Assembly: GCF_000955805.1 (NCBI RefSeq)
Contig: NZ_JYOA01000008.1
Location: forward strand, 257,380 to 321,379
Reading direction: 5' to 3'
Length of the DNA: 64,000 nucleotides
DNA from: Pseudomonas sp. 21
GTDB taxonomy: Bacteria; Pseudomonadota; Gammaproteobacteria; Pseudomonadales; Pseudomonadaceae
Each line of letters begins with the position of its first letter. The stretch's first letter is position 1. This document shows, piece by piece, positions 54,472 through 63,863 of the stretch. Below the pieces are notes generated by a model, which saw only the letters and a program-made list of their open reading frames with translations, was not told the DNA's origin and searched no databases. A program made the translations under genes and the position numbers.

Positions 54472-56265
54472 TTACCGACCGTAAACCGGGCTGCCCGCCG
54501 GCACCTCCTGCGGCCGGCTCAGCACATCGCGCCCCGGCAGGAAGGTGCCGAACACGCGCTCCTTGCCCAGCGCTTCGGGGAAACCGCTTTCACGCCGATA
54601 CGCCACGCGACCATTGATCAAGGTGGCGTCCACCGCATCGTCGTTGCGCTTCACCAGCCGCGTCAGGCCTATCACTTCCATCGGTGCCTCGCAGACTTCG
54701 TCCAGCTCGTCGGTCAGCCCGGTCGGGTTGACCACCACCAGATCGGCGCGGTCGCCAACGCGGATATAGCCGGCGTCGATCCCGGCGAAGTCGGCGAGTT
54801 CGCCCGTCAGGCGGTGCACCGCGCGACCGACGTCCATGAAGCTTTCGCCGGCCAGTTCGGCATCGCGCACGTACTTGAGCATGCGCAGCGGAAAGTTGTA
54901 CTGCGCGTGGGAAGCCAGGTGCGCGCCGGAATCGGCGAAGCCCGGTTGAGTCCAGGGGCTGGCCAGCAGCTTGCCCATGATCTGCGGGCGGTGGTTGCCG
55001 TAGCAGGTCGTCCATTTGAGTTCGTTGCGATACTGGCCCGCCAGCTCGAAGAAGGCGTCCACCGGGTCGAGTCCGCGCTCGCGGCCGATGTCCTCGAAGT
55101 TGCGCCCGACCAGCGATGCGTCCGGGCACTCGCGCACCCAGCAGTCGGACAGGTTGCGATGCCACAGGCCGAGGCTCAGGGTGGCCTTGATGTCCTTCTT
55201 GAAGCGCTCGCGGAAGGCCGGGTCCTGGATGCGCGTGTAGAGCTCTTCCGGGTCTTTGATGTCGCGCAGCACTTCGCCGGCGCCGAACTCCTCGAAGCCG
55301 TTCATGTTCAGCCCCTCGATACGTACGACGAAGGGGGCGGGCAGCGTCTGCCAGCGGTAGCGGCCGCGCAGCAGGCGGTTGGCGACCCAGCCGGAGGCGC
55401 GGGTAATGCGGTGCATGAACGGCTGGGACTTGAGGTCCAGCGCGGTGAGCATCGAGCACTTGAGCGGTCGGCGGAACCAGCCGTGGGCCTGGTAGAGGAA
55501 GGCGAACACGTTGATCTTGGTGACCGCGTTGGGCGCGCCCTGCATCAGGGCGTTGCGCCGGCGCAGCACGGCGAACAGGCGGGAGAATTCCTTCCAGCTG
55601 GCGAAGGTGGAGGGCAGCGGGCTGGACCAGGCGCGGTCGCCGTCCATCTTGTCCAGGCGCGTGGTCATCACCGAGAGGCCGAAGCAGCCGGCGTCCAGCG
55701 CCTGCTCCAGCAGCTCTTCCATGCGTTGCAGCTCAGCTTCGGTGGGCTTGGCGCCGCTGATGGCGCGCTCCAGCCCCATGACTGTCACGCGCAGCTCGGA
55801 GTGGCCAAGGAAGGAGCAGAGGTTCGGCCCCAGCGGCTGCTGGTCGTAGAAGGCGCGATAGCCCTTGGCGTCCTTCCAGGTGCGCTTGTCGCGCAGGATC
55901 GGCAGCACCTGCTCGCGCGGCACGGCTTCGACACGGGTGAACAGGTCCGAGCAGTCCTCGGCCTCGCCCAGCACCATGCTGATGGAGCAGGAACCGACGG
56001 AGACGGTGGTCACGCCATGGCGCACCGATTCCTTCAACGCCGGGGCGGCGATGGCCTCGGCGTCGTAGTGCGAGTGGACTTCCAGGAAGCCCGGGGTGAC
56101 CCAGCGGCCGCTGGCGTCGATCACCTCTGGGCAGTCGCTTTCGTCCAGCGGGCTGACGCTCAGGGTGTCGATACGTCCATCCTTGATGCCGACGTGGCGC
56201 AGGCTGCCGGGGGCGTCGCTGCCGTCGAAGTAGAGGCCGTTCTTGATGATGATGTCGTAGCTCAC
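54472..56265 (-). CDS. N-acyl-D-amino-acid deacylase-like amidohydrolase
   Basis: A 597-aa metal-dependent amidohydrolase. The N-terminal beta part runs into WVTPGFLEVHSHYDAEA, the typical H-x-H/D metal site; further landmarks are VSVGSCSIS, LGHSELR, GLSVMTTRLDKMDG and the late Asp in FADSGAHLASH. GDRADLVVVNPTGL closes the beta-sandwich. The D-aminoacylase family removes acyl groups from N-acyl-D-amino acids, but many members act on other amides. It overlaps the exporter gene upstream by four bases and is the last gene of a three-gene operon. Confidence 0.88.
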   Translation of the reverse strand: MSYDIIIKNGLYFDGSDAPGSLRHVGIKDGRIDTLSVSPLDESDCPEVIDASGRWVTPGFLEVHSHYDAEAIAAPALKESVRHGVTTVSVGSCSISMVLGEAEDCSDLFTRVEAVPREQVLPILRDKRTWKDAKGYRAFYDQQPLGPNLCSFLGHSELRVTVMGLERAISGAKPTEAELQRMEELLEQALDAGCFGLSVMTTRLDKMDGDRAWSSPLPSTFASWKEFSRLFAVLRRRNALMQGAPNAVTKINVFAFLYQAHGWFRRPLKCSMLTALDLKSQPFMHRITRASGWVANRLLRGRYRWQTLPAPFVVRIEGLNMNGFEEFGAGEVLRDIKDPEELYTRIQDPAFRERFKKDIKATLSLGLWHRNLSDCWVRECPDASLVGRNFEDIGRERGLDPVDAFFELAGQYRNELKWTTCYGNHRPQIMGKLLASPWTQPGFADSGAHLASHAQYNFPLRMLKYVRDAELAGESFMDVGRAVHRLTGELADFAGIDAGYIRVGDRADLVVVNPTGLTDELDEVCEAPMEVIGLTRLVKRNDDAVDATLINGRVAYRRESGFPEALGKERVFGTFLPGRDVLSRPQEVPAGSPVYGR

Positions 56266-57005
56266 AGGAGACTCCAGGGCGACAGCAGCAGGACGCCGCT
56301 GACCAGCAGCAGGCAGTGGATGGCGAGGCGGAAATGGTGTTCCTCGAAGCGCTGGTGCAGGCGTTCACCCAGCCACACGCCGAGCAGCAGCAAGGGCGCG
56401 TAGGCGAGCACCTGGGGCAGCGCCGGGCGCAGGCGACCGTCGAGGAGGAAGGCCAGGGTCAGCAGGCCGTTGAGGGTGAACCAGACGCAGACCAGGGTGG
56501 CGCGCAGGCGGGTCTTGTCCAGCGGGCGGGTCGAGAGCGCGTAGACCAGCAGCGGCCCGCCGGAAGCGAACAGGCCATGGCAGACCCCGGCGGCACCGGT
56601 GGCCAGGCGCACCACCCAGTTCGGCGTTCTGCCACGCTCCGGGGCACTGGCGCGCAGGCGCCACAGCTCACGGCCGGCGAACCAGAGGATCAGCACGCCC
56701 AGCCCGCGCTTGAGCGGTTGCGGGTCCAGGTGCGGCAGCAGCAGGTAGCCGATCAGCATGCCGATGAGCATCCCCGGCAGCACGGTGCGCAGCAGCAGGC
56801 GGGTATCGATCAGGCGGCGGTGACGCCAGCACAGGTAGCCGGTCATGCCGATGTTCAGCGGCACAAGGATCGGCAGCAGCGTCTCGATGGGCATCAGCAG
56901 CGCACCGAGGGACAGGGCGATCACCACGCTGCCGAAGCCGGTGATGGCTTCCAGCGTGTAGGCCAGCAGGATGAAGCCGCCCAGGGCGAAGGCGGGTGCG
57001 TTCAT
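56262..57005 (-). CDS. TauE/SafE (TSUP) family membrane exporter
   Basis: A 247-aa protein with about eight hydrophobic helices and the two-repeat TSUP layout (GFILLAYTLEAITGFGSVVIALSLG... in the first half, LATGAAGVCHGLFASGGPLLVYAL in the second). The family moves sulfite, sulfoacetate or other organic anions out of the cell. It lies between a BASS-type carrier and a deacylase with 4-base overlaps, so it probably exports a product of deacylation. Confidence 0.87.
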   Translation of the reverse strand: MNAPAFALGGFILLAYTLEAITGFGSVVIALSLGALLMPIETLLPILVPLNIGMTGYLCWRHRRLIDTRLLLRTVLPGMLIGMLIGYLLLPHLDPQPLKRGLGVLILWFAGRELWRLRASAPERGRTPNWVVRLATGAAGVCHGLFASGGPLLVYALSTRPLDKTRLRATLVCVWFTLNGLLTLAFLLDGRLRPALPQVLAYAPLLLLGVWLGERLHQRFEEHHFRLAIHCLLLVSGVLLLSPWSLL

Positions 57006-57913
57006 GACGCGGTCACTGCGGTGGCGCGAGGCTCGCGGCGCGCCCAGAGTTGCGCTAGGACCAACCCGGAGAACAGCTGCCAGCAGCCCCAGAATGCGGC
57101 GATCAGCAGCATGCCGCCGGCCTGCGGGAAGAAGGTGAGGATCAGCGCCATGCCCAGTGCGGAGTTGTGGATGCCGCTTTCCAGGGTGACGGCGCGCACA
57201 TCAGCGTCCGGCAGCTTCCACAGCCGCGCGCAGGTATAGCCCAGCAGCAGCGCCGTGCCGTTGAGCAGCAGCACCAGCCAGAAGAACAGGTGGAAGTAGG
57301 CCATGAACTGCTGGAAGTTCTTGGCGAAGGCCATGCCGACGAAGCCCAGCATCACCAGCAGCGACAGCTGTCGCATGGGTTTCTCCAGGCGCCGCGCGAG
57401 CTGTGGCTTGTGCTTGCCCAGGGCCATGCCCAGCAGCATCGGCAGGATCAGCACCAGTAGCACCACACCGACCAGTTCCAGCGGGTCGATGTGGATCTGC
57501 GTGAGGCGGTCGCGGGTTGCCGGGTTGATGCCGGCGTACAGGGCGAAGTTCAGCGGCGTGAAAATTCCAGCGCTCAGCCCCGACACGGCGGTGACGCTGG
57601 CCGATACCGCGACGTTGCCGCGGGCCATCCAGGTCATGATGTTGGAGAAGGTGCCGCTGGGGCAGGTGGCCACCAGGATCATCCCCAGCGCCAGTTCCGG
57701 CTCTATCGGCAGCAGGATGGTCAGCAGGCAGGTGGCGGCCGGCAGCAGCAGGAACTGCACCAGCATGCCGATCACCGGCGCCTTGGGCTGGCGCAGGATG
57801 CGGGCGAAGTCGTCGCGGCGCAGTTCCAGCGACACGCCGAACATCATCAGGGCGATGATGGCATTCAGCGCGATCATCGAACCGCCGGAGAACTCGAGAT
57901 GGACTTCAGGCAT
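57002..57913 (-). CDS. Bile-acid:sodium-symporter (BASS) family carrier
   Basis: A 303-aa, roughly ten-helix carrier. ALMMFGVSLELRRDDF, LVATCPSGTFSNIMTWMARGN and the second-half LESGIHNSALGMALI, with the crossover-helix residues, are hallmarks of the BASS/YfeH family of Na-coupled organic anion symporters. I chose the ATG at 57913 behind GGGAGAA; a start at MIALNAII, 12 codons on, is possible. It opens the operon divergent from an AraC regulator and probably imports the N-acyl compound that the deacylase hydrolyses. Confidence 0.88.
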   Translation of the reverse strand: MPEVHLEFSGGSMIALNAIIALMMFGVSLELRRDDFARILRQPKAPVIGMLVQFLLLPAATCLLTILLPIEPELALGMILVATCPSGTFSNIMTWMARGNVAVSASVTAVSGLSAGIFTPLNFALYAGINPATRDRLTQIHIDPLELVGVVLLVLILPMLLGMALGKHKPQLARRLEKPMRQLSLLVMLGFVGMAFAKNFQQFMAYFHLFFWLVLLLNGTALLLGYTCARLWKLPDADVRAVTLESGIHNSALGMALILTFFPQAGGMLLIAAFWGCWQLFSGLVLAQLWARREPRATAVTAS

Positions 57914-58050
57914 CGCCGTTCTCCCGCAACCGGACAGTGGGGGATGGCGAACGAGCTGCAGCCGGCGGCACGGGCGCGGCTCCGGTGTGATTGGGCATGC
58001 AAGGCGACTCTTGTTTGTATTTATCGTTGTAATTGGCAAGCATAGGGGAG

Positions 58051-58103
58051 CGTTACCGCCCGGTAACGGCTCAATCGGGACCTTCACCGGTTAATTCGGG
58101 ACC
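58051..58103 (+). promoter_or_regulatory. Palindrome and 21-bp-spaced direct repeats before the AraC gene
   Basis: CGTTACCG-CC-CGGTAACG (58051-58068) is a perfect dyad, followed by direct repeats TCGGGACC at 58075-58082 and 58096-58103, exactly 21 bases (two helical turns) apart and ending at the start codon. Direct repeats at this spacing are the usual AraC-type operator form. They fit autoregulation and control of the divergent BASS operon. Confidence 0.62.
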
Positions 58104-59060
58104 ATGTCGCACACCATTACCGTCCATTACGCCCAGGGCATCCTGCAGGCCGCCCAGCGCCTGGGGCTGCCGGTGCCTGCCGATCTGCAGGCAGCCAGCC
58201 TCGAACCGCGCATCCCGTTGCAGCGCCAGGACGCCTTCTGGGAAACCCTCTGCGCCGCCTCGGGCGATCCCCTGCTGGGCCTGCGCCTGGGCAGCGCGCT
58301 GCAAGTCGGGCACCTGGACATGGTTGGCGCACTGCTGATGAGCTGTGACCACTATGGCGAGGCGCTGGACGCCTTGCTGGAGTATTACCCGATCATCGCC
58401 GAGGGCAGCGAGTTCCAGCGCGAGCAGGACGCAACGCAGGTGCGCCTGGTCTATCGGCCGAGCTACGTCGTGCGCCGCGAGGAGCGTGTGGAGGCCGCGC
58501 TGGCCAGCCTGGTGCACCTGACCCGCTGGATCACCGGCGATCGCGTCAAGCCGCAGCGCCTGGCCTTGAGCCATGCCGCACGGGGCGAGCCTTCACGTTA
58601 TGCCGAGTTGCTGGAGTGCCCGACCGACTTCGCCTGCGCCGAGAACGCGTTGAGCTTTGCCGTGGCCGATCTCGACGTGCCGCTGATCCAGGCCAATGCG
58701 CTGATGCGCGAGCACCTGCGTGCGCTGGCCGATGCGCAGTTGGAACGCCTGGGCACACAGAGCCTCGCCGCGCGCGTGCAGCAACTGCTGCGGCAGAACC
58801 CGCGCTGGGGCAAGGAGAAGGTCGCCGATCAGCTGGAACTCAGCGGGCGCCATCTCAACCGTAAGCTGGCCGACGAGGGCACCAGCTTCAAGCTGCTGCG
58901 CGAGCAGGTGTTGCACGCCATGGCCGAGCAGCTGCTGCGCGAATCCCCGCGATTGAGCGAGGTGGCCGAGCGCCTGGGCTTCTCCGACGAGAGCGCGTTC
59001 GCCAAGGCCTTCCGTCGCTGGAGCGGGATGACGCCGGGGCAGTTCCGCCAGGGAAACTGA
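58104..59060 (+). CDS. AraC-family regulator (OruR/ArgR-like sensor type)
   Basis: A 318-aa regulator. The first 190 residues are the 'arabinose-binding-like' sensor (LGLPVPADL, GDPLLGLRLGSAL, HLDMVGALLMSCDHYGEAL) found in OruR-type AraC proteins. The C-terminal domain has two helix-turn-helix units, ending LSEVAERLGFSDESAFAKAFRRWSGMTPGQFR. It is divergent from the BASS/TSUP/deacylase operon, which it most likely activates in response to the imported substrate. The ATG comes directly after the second operator repeat and has no obvious ribosome site, so expression may be low. Confidence 0.93.
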   Translation: MSHTITVHYAQGILQAAQRLGLPVPADLQAASLEPRIPLQRQDAFWETLCAASGDPLLGLRLGSALQVGHLDMVGALLMSCDHYGEALDALLEYYPIIAEGSEFQREQDATQVRLVYRPSYVVRREERVEAALASLVHLTRWITGDRVKPQRLALSHAARGEPSRYAELLECPTDFACAENALSFAVADLDVPLIQANALMREHLRALADAQLERLGTQSLAARVQQLLRQNPRWGKEKVADQLELSGRHLNRKLADEGTSFKLLREQVLHAMAEQLLRESPRLSEVAERLGFSDESAFAKAFRRWSGMTPGQFRQGN

Positions 59061-59065
59061 GCCCC

Positions 59066-59305
59066 CTACTGGCGGTTGTGGTTCAGCGCTGCCAGCGCCT
59101 GGGCGGCGGGCAGGTCCAGGCGCTGGGGAACGCTGCGCTGGTGCTCGATGACGCCAGTGCCCGGCAGCTTCGACACGAAGAACTGATCGACGCCGAAGAA
59201 CAGCAGGATCAGGGCGATGGCACCGATCCAGCAGAGCACGTCGTAGTCCAGCGGCCAGCCACGGTGCTGGCGCTGTGGGCGGAGGGGAGACTGGTTGTTC
59301 TTCAT
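59066..59305 (-). CDS. Small single-pass membrane protein, hypothetical
   Basis: A 79-aa protein with a polar basic start (MKNNQSPLRPQRQHRGW), one membrane segment (LCWIGAIALILLFFGVDQFF) and a polar tail. It is unlike any family I know. The ribosome site is weak, but codon choice fits a gene and no other gene overlaps. It converges on the AraC gene, 5 bases apart. Confidence 0.6.
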   Translation of the reverse strand: MKNNQSPLRPQRQHRGWPLDYDVLCWIGAIALILLFFGVDQFFVSKLPGTGVIEHQRSVPQRLDLPAAQALAALNHNRQ

Positions 59306-59444
59306 GGGGGCACCGCATTCGGGTTCAGGGTCGGTGAAGCCAGGGGGCTGGATTCGCCGACCATTGTCCGAATGGCAGTGGTGCCGGTGATTCAGGGAGC
59401 TCTGCAGGATGAGTAGGAATTGCCTCTACTTTCCTACGCGCAGG

Positions 59445-60596
59445 TCAGACGCCCGGCAGCGCCTTGTCCTTCGGCCACAGCAGCCACAGCTGGCCGTCCT
59501 GCTTCATGTGCCCGGCCAGCTCGCCGGCCGCGTCACCGGTGCCCCAGAACAGGTCCGCGCGCACTTCGCCGACGATGGCGCCACCGGTGTCCTGGGCGGC
59601 TACCGGGCGCACTACCGGTGCGCCGTCCGGGCGGGTGGTGGAAAGCCACATCAGGCTGCCCAGCGGGATCACCTTGCGGTCAATGGCCACGCTGTAGCCC
59701 GGCGTCAACGGCACGTTCAGCGAGCCGCGCGGGCCTTCGTTGCTGTCCGGGCGCTGGCTGAAGAACACGTAGCTGGGGTTGCTCGCCAGCAGCTCGTCGA
59801 CGCGCTGCGGGTGGGCGCGGGCCCAGTCGCGGATGCGCGCCATGCTGACTTCCTCCTTGCTCAGTTCACCCTGTTCCACCAGCCAGCGGCCCACCGGCTT
59901 GTAGGGGCGGCCGTTCTGCTCGGCGTAGCCCAGGCGCAATTGGCGGCCGGAGGCGAGCTCCACGCGGCCGGAGCCCTGGATCTGCAGGAACTGCAGGTCC
60001 ATCGGGTCGGGCAGCCAGGCCAGCACGGGAGCATTGACCCCATCACGGCGGATGCCGGCGGCGTCGGCATAGGGCACCAGGGTGTTGCCTTCGAGCTTGC
60101 CGCGCAGGCGCTTGCCCTTGAGTTCCGGGTAGACGCTGTCCAGCGCCACGGTGATCAGGTCCTTCGGCACGCCGTAGACCGGCACGGTGTGCTTGGCGTC
60201 GCGCTGCTGGCTGCCGCGGTAGACAGGCTCGTAGTAGCCGGTGATCAGGCCGTTCCGGCTGCCTTCGGCGGAACGAAGCTGGTAGGGCTGCAGGTGCGCC
60301 TGCATGAACTGGCGGATCGCCGGGGCGGAAGCCGGCACGCTGGCGGCGTCAGCGCAGGTCGCAGCCCAGACGTCATCCTTCTTCAGGCGTACCGCGCAGG
60401 CCGAGCGCCAGGCGCTGAAACCTTGCAGCACATCGGTGTCGGCGGTCTGGGGCAGGTCCGACCAGTCGGCCTTGGAATAGGTGGGCGCCTGGGCTTCTTC
60501 GGGCTTTTTGCCGAACAGGCCGCAGCCTGAAAGCAGGGTAGCGAAACACAGGGTGGCGAGGAGAGGGCGGGTCCAGTGGCGGGACGAATCGGTCAC
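59445..60596 (-). CDS. mltA: Membrane-bound lytic murein transglycosylase A
   Basis: A 383-aa outer-membrane lipoprotein: the signal ends in the lipobox LLSGC, with Cys at about 25. Family landmarks are GLITGYYEPVYRGS, FLQIQGSGRV, NPSYVFF and, near the end, AAQDTGGAIVGEVRADLFWGTG, whose Asp residues include the catalytic one. MltA cleaves glycan strands of peptidoglycan to 1,6-anhydro ends. Length and layout fit the complete enzyme. Confidence 0.96.
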   Translation of the reverse strand: MTDSSRHWTRPLLATLCFATLLSGCGLFGKKPEEAQAPTYSKADWSDLPQTADTDVLQGFSAWRSACAVRLKKDDVWAATCADAASVPASAPAIRQFMQAHLQPYQLRSAEGSRNGLITGYYEPVYRGSQQRDAKHTVPVYGVPKDLITVALDSVYPELKGKRLRGKLEGNTLVPYADAAGIRRDGVNAPVLAWLPDPMDLQFLQIQGSGRVELASGRQLRLGYAEQNGRPYKPVGRWLVEQGELSKEEVSMARIRDWARAHPQRVDELLASNPSYVFFSQRPDSNEGPRGSLNVPLTPGYSVAIDRKVIPLGSLMWLSTTRPDGAPVVRPVAAQDTGGAIVGEVRADLFWGTGDAAGELAGHMKQDGQLWLLWPKDKALPGV

Positions 60597-60747
60597 GGGC
60601 GAGTCCTGGCAGGCAAACGAAAGCCCGCTAGCTTGGGCAGACGCGGGGCGTGCGTCAAACGCATCGGTCGGATTTACACGCCTTGCAACGAATCCGCGGG
60701 CGGACCGGTAGAATGACGTTCTGATTCGACAGACGGGTGGTTAGAGC

Positions 60748-63108
60748 GTGGAGGCAAGGCAGGGTTTCGTCCTGACCCGACATTGGCGGGATACGCCCGA
60801 AGGCACCGAGGTGGGCTTCTGGCTGGCCACCGACGAAGGGCCCCGGCATGTGCTGCTTCCGCCGCAGACCTCGGTGGCCTTCGTGCCGGCCGAGCAGCGC
60901 GCCCGCGCCGAGAAGCTGCTGGCCGGCGAGCGCGGCGCCGAACTGCGCCCGCTGGGCCTGCGCGACTTCCAGCAACGCCCGGTGCTGGGCCTCTACTGCC
61001 AGCAGCATCGCCAGCTGATGAACCTGGAAAAGCGCCTGCGCGAGGCTGGCGTAGAAGTGTTCGAGGCGGACATCCGCCCACCCGAGCGTTACCTGATGGA
61101 GCGCTTCATCACCGCCCCGGTCACCTTCAGCGGCGATCCGGGCGAGGGCTGCAGCGTCGTCGCGGCGCAACTGCGACCGGCGCCGGAGTACCGGCCGAAG
61201 CTGAAGCTGGCCTCGCTGGACATCGAAACCAACATCCGTGGCGACCTCTATTCCATCGCCCTGGAGGGCTGCGGCCAGCGCCAGGTGTACATGCTCGGCC
61301 CTGCCAATGGTATCGACGGCGAGCGTGATTTCGAGCTGGAGTACTGCGACAGCCGCGCGCAACTGCTGGAGCGTCTGAACCAGTGGCTGGCCGAGCACGA
61401 TCCCGACGCCATCATCGGCTGGAACCTGGTGCAGTTCGACCTGCGTGTGCTGCAGGAACACGCCAAGCGCCTGGAGATTCCCCTGCGCCTGGGCCGTGGC
61501 GGAGACGAGATGGGCTGGCGGCAGCATGCCTCAAGCAACCACTACTTCGCCGCGGCGGCGGGGCGGCTGATCATCGACGGCATCGAGGCACTGCGCTCGG
61601 CGTTCTGGAGTTTCCCCTCGTTCAGCCTGGAAAGCGTCTCGCAGACTCTGCTGGGCGAGGGCAAATCCATCGACAACCCCTACGACCGCATGGCCGAGAT
61701 CGACCGCCGTTTCGCCGAGGACAAGCCGGCGCTGGCGAAATACAACCTCAAGGACTGCGAGCTGGTCACGCGCATCTTCGAGAAGACCCGCATCCTCGAC
61801 TTCCTGCTCGAGCGCGCCAGTGTCACCGGGTTGCCGGCCGATCGCAGCGGCGGCTCGGTGGCGGCCTTCACGCATTTGTACCTGCCGCCGATGCACCGGC
61901 TGGGCTATGTCGCGCCGAACCTCGGCGGCAAGGCGCCGGAGGCGAGCCCCGGTGGCTTCGTCATGGACTCGCGGCCGGGTCTCTATGAGTCGGTGCTGGT
62001 GCTGGACTACAAGAGCTTGTATCCGTCGATCATTCGCACCTTCCTGATCGACCCGGTGGGGTTGGTGGAAGGCTTGAGCGACCCGTCGGATGAGGCCTCG
62101 ATCCCCGGTTTCCGTGGCGGGCGCTTTTCGCGTACGCAGCATTGCCTGCCGGCCATCGTCGAGCGCGTCTGGCAGGGTCGCGACGCCGCCAAGCGCGAGG
62201 GCAACGCGCCACTGTCCCAGGCGCTGAAGATCATCATGAACGCCTTCTATGGCGTGCTGGGCTCCAGTGGCTGCCGCTTCTTCGATCCGCGCCTGGCCTC
62301 ATCGATCACCCTGCGCGGCCACGAAATCATGCGTCGTACCCGAGAATTGATCGAAGGTCAGGGGCACCGGGTGATCTACGGCGACACCGACTCCACCTTT
62401 GTCTGGCTCGGCCGTGCCCATGGCGAAGAAGAGGCAGCTCGGATCGGGCACGAGCTGGTGCAGCACGTCAACCAGTGGTGGGTGCAGCACCTGCGCGAGG
62501 AACATGGCCTGGAGTGCGCCCTGGAAATCCAGTTCGAGCGACACTTCCGGCGCTTCCTGATGCCAACCATCCGTGGCGCGGAAGAGGGCAGCAAGAAGCG
62601 CTATGCCGGCCTGGTTCGGCGTGAGGACGGCAGCGACGAAATGGTCTTCAAAGGCCTGGAAACCGTGCGCACGGATTGGTCGCCGCTGGCCCAGCAGTTC
62701 CAGCAGGAGCTCTATCTGCGCATCTTCCAGCGTCAGCCGTATCGCGATTACGTGCGCGATTACGTGAACCGCACCCTCGCCGGCGAGCAGGACGAGCTGC
62801 TGATTTTCCGCAAGCGCCTGCGCCGCCAGCTCGGTGACTACGAACGCAACGTGCCGCCCCACGTGCGCGCGGCGCGCATCGCCGACGACTACAACGAGCG
62901 CCAGGGCCGCCCGCGCCAGTACCAGCGCGGTGGCTGGATCAGCTACGTGATCACGGTCAACGGCCCGGAACCGCTGGAAACGCTCGGCTCCCCCATCGAT
63001 TACGACCACTATGTCAGCCGGCAGCTGCAGCCCATCGCGGACGCCATCCTGCCCTTCGTGGACGATGACTTCAGTGCGCTGATCGACCGGCAGATGGGGT
63101 TGTTCTGA
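60748..63108 (+). CDS. polB: DNA polymerase II
   Basis: A 786-aa family-B polymerase used in translesion and restart synthesis. The proofreading exonuclease is intact (LASLDIETN with the D-x-E pair). Polymerase motif A is LDYKSLYPSI, motif B is KIIMNAFYGVLG and motif C is YGDTDST, all with the metal-binding Asp residues. The start is GTG at 60748 in AGAGCGTGGAG. Length equals other Pseudomonas PolB proteins. I saw no LexA-type box (CTG-N10-CAG) in the 150 bases upstream, so damage induction is not evident. A strong bidirectional terminator follows. Confidence 0.97.
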   Translation: MEARQGFVLTRHWRDTPEGTEVGFWLATDEGPRHVLLPPQTSVAFVPAEQRARAEKLLAGERGAELRPLGLRDFQQRPVLGLYCQQHRQLMNLEKRLREAGVEVFEADIRPPERYLMERFITAPVTFSGDPGEGCSVVAAQLRPAPEYRPKLKLASLDIETNIRGDLYSIALEGCGQRQVYMLGPANGIDGERDFELEYCDSRAQLLERLNQWLAEHDPDAIIGWNLVQFDLRVLQEHAKRLEIPLRLGRGGDEMGWRQHASSNHYFAAAAGRLIIDGIEALRSAFWSFPSFSLESVSQTLLGEGKSIDNPYDRMAEIDRRFAEDKPALAKYNLKDCELVTRIFEKTRILDFLLERASVTGLPADRSGGSVAAFTHLYLPPMHRLGYVAPNLGGKAPEASPGGFVMDSRPGLYESVLVLDYKSLYPSIIRTFLIDPVGLVEGLSDPSDEASIPGFRGGRFSRTQHCLPAIVERVWQGRDAAKREGNAPLSQALKIIMNAFYGVLGSSGCRFFDPRLASSITLRGHEIMRRTRELIEGQGHRVIYGDTDSTFVWLGRAHGEEEAARIGHELVQHVNQWWVQHLREEHGLECALEIQFERHFRRFLMPTIRGAEEGSKKRYAGLVRREDGSDEMVFKGLETVRTDWSPLAQQFQQELYLRIFQRQPYRDYVRDYVNRTLAGEQDELLIFRKRLRRQLGDYERNVPPHVRAARIADDYNERQGRPRQYQRGGWISYVITVNGPEPLETLGSPIDYDHYVSRQLQPIADAILPFVDDDFSALIDRQMGLF

Positions 63109-63122
63109 ATCCTGGCGCCTGC

Positions 63123-63156
63123 ATGAAAAAGGCCGGCATTTGCCGGCCTTTTTCAT
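63123..63156. terminator. Bidirectional intrinsic terminator between polB and queD
   Basis: ATGAAAAAGGCCGGCA, two T bases, then TGCCGGCCTTTTTCAT: a perfect 16-2-16 dyad with an A run before and a T run after the GC stem, so it ends transcription from both converging genes. Confidence 0.95.
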
Positions 63157-63169
63157 GGCTTGGAATGCC

Positions 63170-63526
63170 TCAGTCGCCGCGATACTCGCAGCCGCTGGTG
63201 CAGGTCTCGTGCACTCGCACCTTGGACAGCTCCGGCAGCAGCGGCTTGAGCTGTTGCCAGATCCAGCGGCAGAGGTTCTCGCTGGTGGGGTTTTCCAGGC
63301 CGGGGATGTCGTTCAGGTAGTTATGGTCAAGCTGGTCGTAGATCGGCTTGAAGATCTGCTTGATCTCGGCAAAATCGCGAATCCAGCCGGTATGCGGATC
63401 GACCTCGCCCTCGATGTAGATGGCGGCCCGGAAGGAGTGGCCATGCAGGCGTCCGCACTGGTGCCCGGCGGGAACATGGGGCAGGCGGTGGGCGGATTCG
63501 AAGGTGAACTCTTTGAACAATTCCAA
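63170..63526 (-). CDS. queD: 6-carboxytetrahydropterin synthase (queuosine and folate-like pathway)
   Basis: A 118-aa enzyme of the PTPS/QueD family. FESAHRLPH and LHGHSF give the three zinc-binding His residues and [10 protein letters not shown] the catalytic Cys. LDHNYLND and [11 protein letters not shown] follow, and E-T-C is in [11 protein letters not shown]. It converts dihydroneopterin triphosphate to 6-carboxytetrahydropterin for queuosine. Full length for the family. Confidence 0.96.
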   Translation of the reverse strand: MELFKEFTFESAHRLPHVPAGHQCGRLHGHSFRAAIYIEGEVDPHTGWIRDFAEIKQIFKPIYDQLDHNYLNDIPGLENPTSENLCRWIWQQLKPLLPELSKVRVHETCTSGCEYRGD

Positions 63527-63863
63527 GGTGGCGCGCTCTGTGACGATCGCCGGCCCTGGATCGGGCCGGCGGGAAAATGGGCATACAGTTTACCACCATC
63601 GCGTCATGGGGATCGTTCGATCCAGCCAGCGGCGTAAGTGATTGCTAGGCCCCGCTCAAGGCTGGCGTCGGCAACTTTCGTTCATCAACTGACTAGCTTT
63701 CAGGTAAATCAGACAGCCAGTTTCACTTGTCTACTATCGTCCTGCGTAGTTCATCGCCCTAGCTAATGGGCGGCATCCCGATGATCCTTGGGCCTTTCCT
63801 ACGCACCAATTGCATAAGCTCGCGGCCACAGATTTTTGTCCTGAACGGAGCGAGGAAGTGCAA
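63527..63863. other. Intergenic region upstream of the last, partial gene
   Basis: About 337 bases, clearly richer in A and T than the coding DNA, so probably holding promoters in both directions for queD and the truncated gene. I see no confident -35/-10 pair and no repeat. The string CTAGCTAATGGGC near 63760 is an incidental short feature. Confidence 0.5.

Noticed and set aside
60600-60747. LexA box controlling polB
   Set aside because: No CTG-N10-CAG dyad of the Pseudomonas type is present before the start codon.
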